A DNA stretch of 64,000 nt from Pelodera strongyloides (taxonomy: Eukaryota; Nematoda; Chromadorea; Rhabditida; Rhabditidae), in the NCBI GenBank assembly GCA_036852015.1, contig JAANDG010000235.1, positions 124,001 to 188,000 of the forward strand, written 5' to 3'. The notes beneath the pieces are model-generated. The model saw only the letters and a program-made list of their open reading frames with translations. It was not told the origin of the DNA and did not search any database. The position numbers were made by a program, and so were the translations under genes. Position 1 is the first letter of the stretch; the number at the start of each line of letters is the position of its first letter. This document shows, one piece after another, positions 57,913-64,000 of this stretch.

Positions 57913-60900
57913 ATGGACCGCAGACAGCTGCATCGCTCTTGCCGCGGCCCCGCTCCCCCCGGCGTGGTCGTGCAAGCGGCGATGTCGCTTCCGCCTCCCA
58001 CAAGATCGCGAAATGCTGGCCCGGCGCAGGCTGCCCGTCCCACTCTTAGGCAGCTGTTTGCGCCTCTGCCACCCATCCAGCACCGGCAGGTGGTGGAGCA
58101 GGACTATGAGCTGCTCGTGCAGGAGGTAACCTTTATTCCGAGTAATGTACAACGATTTATGGGACTTATTTTTACATAGTTTAGTCAAAGACCACATTAC
58201 AGTAGAGTACAAACTGCTTGTTGAAACATCGGAACTGGATCACCAAAGTGTGGGCTACGCCTTTCAGCTCAAAGACGTTAAATGAATTCATTACAGTTCT
58301 CCGGCCTGCCGAACCGGGTGCCGGATGCCTATGAGCGGTGCCGGTCAGCGGCGACAAAGATGATTGAGGTGATGTCTCTGGATCATCACCTGCTCTCCAC
58401 CTTGGTATTGGACGCCCCCAACGTCCACAAAGCCGTGAGTTTGAACCATATAATTTATTAAACTTTTTACCTGTTACGAGAAACTTTTCCATCTGACCAG
58501 CATGACTACATCGCGGTAACGTAAAAAATAATGATTGCATTCGTTACAGAAGAGACCGGCGGAGCTCATATACCGCAATATGCAAACCGCCAAGGGAATT
58601 GCGAAGGTTGGGCCCAAGGTCGTCTTGTCTGATGAGTTTGGAAAGATGGCGCAGCTGGCTGGGACCATCAGTAAGGTGGGGGTTCTTTGCACTGGATTTA
58701 CTTTTGATTTTCTACTCGTTCCTTTTATAAACTGAGCGAAAAACCTTATGAGTTATTACACACAAAAATGAACAAATTTATGACCGACGAGGATTTGCCA
58801 GCTTGCTGTTTCATTGCTTTCTTCACGTTATTCGTGGTTGACCCCAAAATTTACTACGTGTTTGTAAGCAGTGCTTCATTACCTATTTAGATGGTCAATC
58901 GGAGCGATGAGGATGAGTTGGAGAGGTTAAAGCACCTCTTGCTTGATGTGGACCTGGACGCCAAACTCTACGGTCCGCTGTATTACGCCCTGCAAGAGGA
59001 AGAAGAGGAGATGGCTAAGATGGTGAGCTCTTACCTTTCAGTCCGTCGCTGAAGGCAAATGTTCGACAGGTTTTACTTTAGGATATTATGGGAAGTTGAG
59101 TTGTTTTCTCGAATGACCTATTTTGTGTTCACGTACGGTCAGAAGGACTTGTATTCATGTGTAGTGAGTTACTGACTAACTGATGTTTCTTCTAGATGAG
59201 GCGAGCGCTCCGGCGGATGCAGCGAAATGAAAGAGGTAAGCATTTGCACTTATTTGTTAAAAAGTTCAACTTGCGCCGAAAGTTGGAAAATGGTAAGTGT
59301 TCTCGCGCGGCATCCGACAAGGTTTTGTGAATATACAAAGTGCTTCAATAGTATCGGATTGGCATGCTAAGCCTCAAAGCGGCAGAGGCCCACGTTAAGA
59401 GGGGCTTTAATGAATTGTTTAATATGGGCAGAACGAAAAATGAATGTTTGTCGAATTGTTCCGAAATAAATGTTGGTAACTACCTTGTCAGGATTTCGAG
59501 TACGTCTCTTTCCTTGTATGATCGAGCTGCTAACATTCAACTTTGTGCCCGGCGAATAATGATTATTTTCTATATATTTAGACCTTGCGCCGCCAGTACC
59601 GAGGGTCCAGCAGCGCAGAAGAAGTAAGTTTGCTTGCAGTTCTTGAAAAGTGTAATTCCCTGTGAAACAGGACTTGTAATAATAGGTGATACTGAGTTCC
59701 GAAGCTATATTTCTGCCTATTGTCCAACATCTAAATAGAAAACGAAGAACCAAAAGCGGTCTTTGGGAATACTTGATGTTGGACAATAGGCTATGATGCA
59801 TTTTCCCAGTTTTGTAGCTTGGATATTCCAGAAGATCGATCATATGCACATTTTTGCAATATATTGTGCGAAATGCTTTTTTCATATAGGCTTATATGCT
59901 TAGGGACGAGTCGGGATGCCCCCCAATCCCCCAAAAGGAGGCGGACTGACTCTGGTAGAAGGAGCAACCCGAGTGCCAATGGTAGGTCCCCTTACTGGTA
60001 TATAAATACAGCTATTCATAAAGAAGACTTGTAACATATGAAACAAACAAGAAGCTTCATTTAGAGATGAGCATTCTTAGAAAGCCAAATGCAAAGTGTT
60101 GGTCTCAGCTTGGGAACTGGCAAATTATTAAACATTGTAATTTCCGTCTAGGGTCCAATTAAACACCGCCATTTTCTTGTTCAGTGGTTTTTATTTTGAT
60201 GCACGGAAGCATTATGTTTTTTTTTCTATGAGATACTTGTCATTCGTAACATCAAATTAATTACCACTCGCAACGAAAAAAACGCACTTAAGCGTGTTTT
60301 CCTGCTGTTAGCAACAGTAGCACGACAGTCGGCAATCGCTGGATTTGTCTCCAGCAATTGTGAGTTCTTTTCACTTTATAATAAACTTCTTCAGACACTG
60401 CACAGCTGGGAGATGTGAGCGCGCTCGTGCTGTCCCCCGCAAGCACGATCGCGGTCCATGTCCAGAACGCTGTCGTCCCTCAACCGTCCGCCCCAGTCGC
60501 CGTTCAACACGCTGCCCAACTCGCATCGCCTCCAACATCTGCTGTGCCAGCAACTCCACCGGCATTGCAAAGGAGGGGTAAGTTTTCTTCAATTTGCAAA
60601 ACGCTTGAACACTTTTTAGGTTGTTATTGTATGACGCTAAATTGTCTTCGCCTAGTTACGTTACTCTACAATTGAGACGAAGCACAACAATTGAATGGAT
60701 TGTTTCATTTCCATTCTTGATGCATAGAGCTTGGTGACGATGGAGTCATGTTGAACGTTTTTTCCAAAAGTTATATTCATGCGCGTCTCAGCGAAATTTG
60801 TGAAACTTTGTGGTGGAATCTATAATCCCTTTGGTGTTTGTCGACATTATACTTACTATTACATATGATATTTACAGGCCCCTCGTCATACACTGGACGA

Positions 60901-62626
60901 CCACGGCCGCAGTCTCCCACACGACATGCTGCTACACGGCTCGTTGTGCAGTCAAATGGTGTGTTTTATAATAAGTAATTGTTCTTTGCTGGTCAATCCC
61001 GAGCAGTCCATTTATATGCATTTCCCTTGCAATCTGAAGGGCACATAAATTGATTTGAGCAGCATTAACATAACTATGTGTAAGTACACAGTGATCCCTA
61101 CTAAGGTAAGACAAATAACCTAGCCTCACGTAAGGCTGAATCACGAAAATATGCTCTTGAAGCTTATAGATGTTTTGATAGTATTTTTGTCACATCGTTT
61201 TGGAACTGTCCCTTACAAACTGAAAAACTGAACAGTTTGTAGACAAGCATTCCGTTCCCTGAAAGCTATAACATTATCGCTAATCACTAACTGATGGTTA
61301 AACCGTTAGCAATGCACCGTTAGCATTTCGTGCTCTATGTGTTTATTCTCAACGATGCTAAAACATAAAACAATGAGTTAGTATAGCATCTCCTTTAACT
61401 GATCTTTTCCCTTCAGTTGCCGCTCAGAACGTCGCTCGCGCACCCGCTCGCCCCCATGTTGTCGCCCCCTCCAACCCACCCGCTGGCCGGGCCTCATCGC
61501 CACCAGCCTCGACACTACCGGCGAACCCACCAGCGTTGCAAAGGAGGAGTAAGTTTTGTTTAATTTGCAAAGCGCTTGATTATTTTAGGCTGTTAATTGA
61601 GGCGTTTGACACTAGAAACTATCTTCGTCTAGTTGCTCTCTACAATTGGGACGAAACGTCTCAACAATGATTGAGTAGTTTGTCCAGTTTACGTCCTTGA
61701 TTCATAGAGCCTACGGACGACGGAGGTCACCTTAAACTGTTTCCAAGTATTCATGTTTTTCTGAGCGAAAGTTGTGAAACTTTGTGGTGGAATCTAGAAT
61801 GCTTTGCTTTTTTGTCTACATTGAACTTACCGTTACATATCACGATACTTCCAGGAGCGGCTTCATGCACAGAAAGACCTCTGCCTCAGTCCCCCACTAG
61901 GAATGTCACGCAGTCAGCGGTCCGGACGAATGGTATGTTTTAAATTAAAAAAAAAAAATGACTCTTGGCATTTGCGATGCCCGTGTGCCAAAAACTTGAC
62001 TAAATTCTTGGTGAACAACATCGATTAGAAGGTTATCACGCCCATAATTGGCTCCCAAGCTCAATAGATATAAAACACCCGTATAAAAACCTGTGTTTAT
62101 ATTAAGTGATATTTTTCAGGAGCCTCAACAGCCGCCAAAGCATCTGCGCCCACATCGCCCATTCCATCGGCGCAGCCGAGCAATCAGCCACCAATTCCCC
62201 CCAAGCGTATGTTTCAAATTCAAATGTGCACTTCCTTTGAATATATGTATGCTTCAACTTTCCATCTAAGAAAGTTTTCGAACGTAACTTGAAAATGAAG
62301 TCCCGAGAAGCGTTCGTGGAGGGAAAGAAATTTCTTTGTTGGAAAAAATCATTGTGTCTCAATCTACCACCAAAAGAACTACGAAAGCGCTATCATTGCT
62401 ATTCCGACTGTTGTTTTCACTTGAAAGGGCAACGAATTTTGAAGAACAAAATGTTGAAAACTAATGGCTGTTAACTCTCCTAATGTTGGTCCAACTGATC
62501 ATTTTACTCTCCCTGTGGCTTCGACGAAAATCTTGCGCAGTTCTTTTTGATCTTTGAACTACGTGATATTCGATTTGTTACTTTGCAGGGAACTGGTCTG
62601 CACGACCCGATGTGCAAAATGACTGA
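57913..62626 (+). CDS. 455-residue protein, charged N-terminal half and proline-rich duplicated tail
   Basis: Thirteen exons: 57913-58125, 58297-58434, 58550-58675, 58891-59022, 59196-59235, 59582-59623, 59904-59981, 60395-60577, 60878-60958, 61417-61548, 61855-61932, 62120-62206, 62589-62626. All junctions are GT-AG, all phases agree, and the total is 1368 nt. The ATG follows a ttcttcag acceptor by two bases. Residues 1-70 are Arg/Pro-rich. Residues about 70-245 are helical and charged (PNRVPDAYERCRSAATKM, KGIAKVGPKVVLSDEF, DEDELERLKHLLLDVDLD, EEEEEMAKMMRRALRRM). The rest is Pro/Ala/Ser/Arg-rich. Three exon pairs share an ending in PP..(L/V)QRR and a following RPQSPTR-like motif (exons 6-7, 8-9, 10-11). 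PKRRRT in exon 7 could be a nuclear signal. The end, PPIPPKR, fits a class II SH3 ligand. No family is recognised; a signalling or scaffold role is inference. Confidence 0.85.
59715..59791 (+). other. Intronic hairpin, 17-bp perfect stem
   Basis: GCCTATTGTCCAACATC (59715-59731) pairs exactly with 59775-59791 over 43 nt. It lies inside intron 6 of the 57.9-62.6 kb gene. Confidence 0.85.
60395..61950 (+). repeat. Intragenic tandem duplication of about 970 bp (exons 8-9 and 10-11)
   Basis: The ends of exons 8 and 10 are 971 bp apart, and the ends of exons 9 and 11 are 974 bp apart. The introns after exons 8 and 10 also align: gtaagttt(t)...aatttgcaaa(a/g)cgcttga, then cttcg(c/t)ctagtt, then ctctacaattg(a/g)gacgaa. 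The duplication therefore included intron sequence, not just coding repeats. Confidence 0.9.
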
Positions 62627-64000
62627 TCATATTTGATCGTCATTAATTTATTTGAATATTATTTAAAAAAAAAAGAAAAAAAAAAGTTTTTGTTTCTTAG
62701 TTATTTGTTCTATTTGTGTTTTAGTATAGTAACTAATGGGAGATCTGATCGGTGTTCACTTCGTTTGTTTCCTATGTTTGTAATCTCCTATCCTTACACC
62801 GATATGATTTGCATTTAGTTTCACTGAGAGTTTGTTTACTTTATTTGTTTTCACACTTGTACACGCCTGCTTATTCTTGACTGCTTTCGGGTTTTGTTTC
62901 TTTTGGTCACTGTTGGGTTTCTTGTCGAGAAACTATTACTCTGTTTAAAGGATAAACATGGCGTTTTTCTTTATTCTGTTTTGAAATATTTTTAGGATTA
63001 TGTTGTTTGCATGCACGCTGAGAAGGTGCACTTCTTTTTTATATTTGTATTGGTTTTTTTGATAGCGTTCAGACGGTACCTTTTTAGCGTGTTTGTCTCT
63101 ATTTTTAACGGTCCTTAACGGTGCTTTGAGAGCACATAGTTTACTTGCGTAGTTTGTTATTATCTGTTTTTCTAATGTAATTCCATGAACTTTGATGTGC
63201 AACGGTTTTCTTTTCTCGGCTGATGCGTTCAGTATCCATGTGTCTACTTGTTTCTCGGGTTGTGTGGTGTTTTCCGTCAAATTTTGACGTAATTTGCAAC
63301 GTTGGATTTGAAGTTCATGGAAATTTTAGTTTTCGTTTTCATTAGTAATGTGTGTGTGCGCGTCCTTGTTGTAGTTTCTGGTCATAGACCATATTGTTCA
63401 CTTTTCGTTAGTTGTTAGTTTTTGTTCCTTCATCGGTCGTCGATCGTCATCACTCAAGCATTCGCTGGTTCACCACAAAATCAATTGCGAATGCAACAGC
63501 TCAATCTTTCGTTATCTGCGAGGCGAAATGTCAGTTTTGATTCAAATTATATAAGGTTTCTTCACGGAATACGTAAACTAGCAATTACTTTTTAGGGGTG
63601 CACTTAGTTACCTGCCTGCTACGATAAAATATCATTGCCCTTGGCATTAAGTGAACATGATTAATTGTCGTCCTCATAATACTGAAGTAACTGTACCGTC
63701 TTGGAGAACGTTTTAGATATTGGCATATCAAAGTTACCTAGTTTGGGGATTATAAAGCACATTTCCTTGTTTTGCAATCAATCAATAATTGCAGTTGTTG
63801 TGTACTTTAGCTGATATATCGCTCGTGCTGTGAACATTTTACCCTTTCCGACATATCACGCTTGTTTATGGGGAAGGATAAACGAATCCGCAGAAAAAAA
63901 ATAGAATATAATAGAAACGATATGGTAAGTTGATTTCATTTATCAAAAGTAAACCAACTCGAAAAAAAAACAAATCATCTACCCATCAGAAACTTTCTTT
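62627..64000. other. 3' flank of the 455-residue gene, no further gene supported
   Basis: T-rich sequence, probably including the 3' UTR. The 111-codon minus-strand frame at 62945-63280 reads the A-rich complement, is Lys/Asn-rich and is not called. No clear polyadenylation signal could be assigned. Confidence 0.45.

Noticed and set aside
59367..59885. 172-codon minus-strand open frame, the longest in the window
   Set aside because: It lies antisense to introns and exon 6 of a gene with thirteen phase-consistent exons, has no domain, and runs through an intronic hairpin.
62945..63280. 111-codon minus-strand frame
   Set aside because: Lys/Asn-rich composition follows from T-rich 3' flanking DNA on the plus strand; no splice or start context.

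Overview
This is a gene-poor, repeat-rich eukaryotic nuclear window, most likely from a nematode. The evidence for a nematode is indirect. Acceptors of the tttcag type sit one to a few bases before start codons, as at trans-spliced genes. One intron in a well-phased gene has a GC-AG boundary. There is an F-box gene of the kind that is expanded in nematodes. A Polinton (Maverick) DNA polymerase, a hAT-type MITE, a tRNA-derived SINE and several satellites are also present. I cannot name the species.

The left part (1-21.9 kb) is mostly repeats and relics. In order it holds a 297-bp inverted-repeat element, a G-rich TGCGGGAAAGT minisatellite, a broken Polinton family-B polymerase with all three exonuclease motifs (2.4-6.0 kb), a broken F-box gene (6.1-6.8 kb) and a long TTA/TTC microsatellite. 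It continues with a 41-bp palindromic repeat, a satellite of roughly 140 bp with about 13 copies (9.6-11.45 kb), a C-rich (CTACACCCC)n array, a 63-bp tandem array and a SINE.

The middle (21.9-38.2 kb) is a minus-strand array of decaying multi-exon paralogues, made by a tandem duplication of roughly 9-10 kb. Exon-like modules of 70-137 bp keep splice signals and, in the better copies, open frames. One copy near 22.4-23.6 kb still splices in phase across two exons. A 938-bp hAT-type MITE with an 8-bp target duplication interrupts the first block.

The right part holds the best genes. There is an intact tRNA-Asp(GTC) at 41.95 kb and a second, plus-strand array of short exon paralogues (42.4-47.4 kb). 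A six-exon minus-strand gene for a secreted Ala/Thr/Glu-rich repeat protein (47.9-49.9 kb) splices in perfect phase but carries three in-frame stop codons. An unidentified minus-strand gene lies at 51.6-53.5 kb. A 1.1-kb segment is repeated three times (54.5-57.6 kb). Last comes a complete thirteen-exon plus-strand gene (57.9-62.6 kb) encoding 455 residues: a charged helical N-terminal half and a proline-rich tail built by repeated duplication of an exon pair, ending in an SH3-ligand-like PPIPPKR.

I recognise no bacterial operon, CRISPR or rRNA. The recurring theme is local duplication at every scale (9 bp to about 10 kb), followed by decay of most copies and survival of a few open frames.
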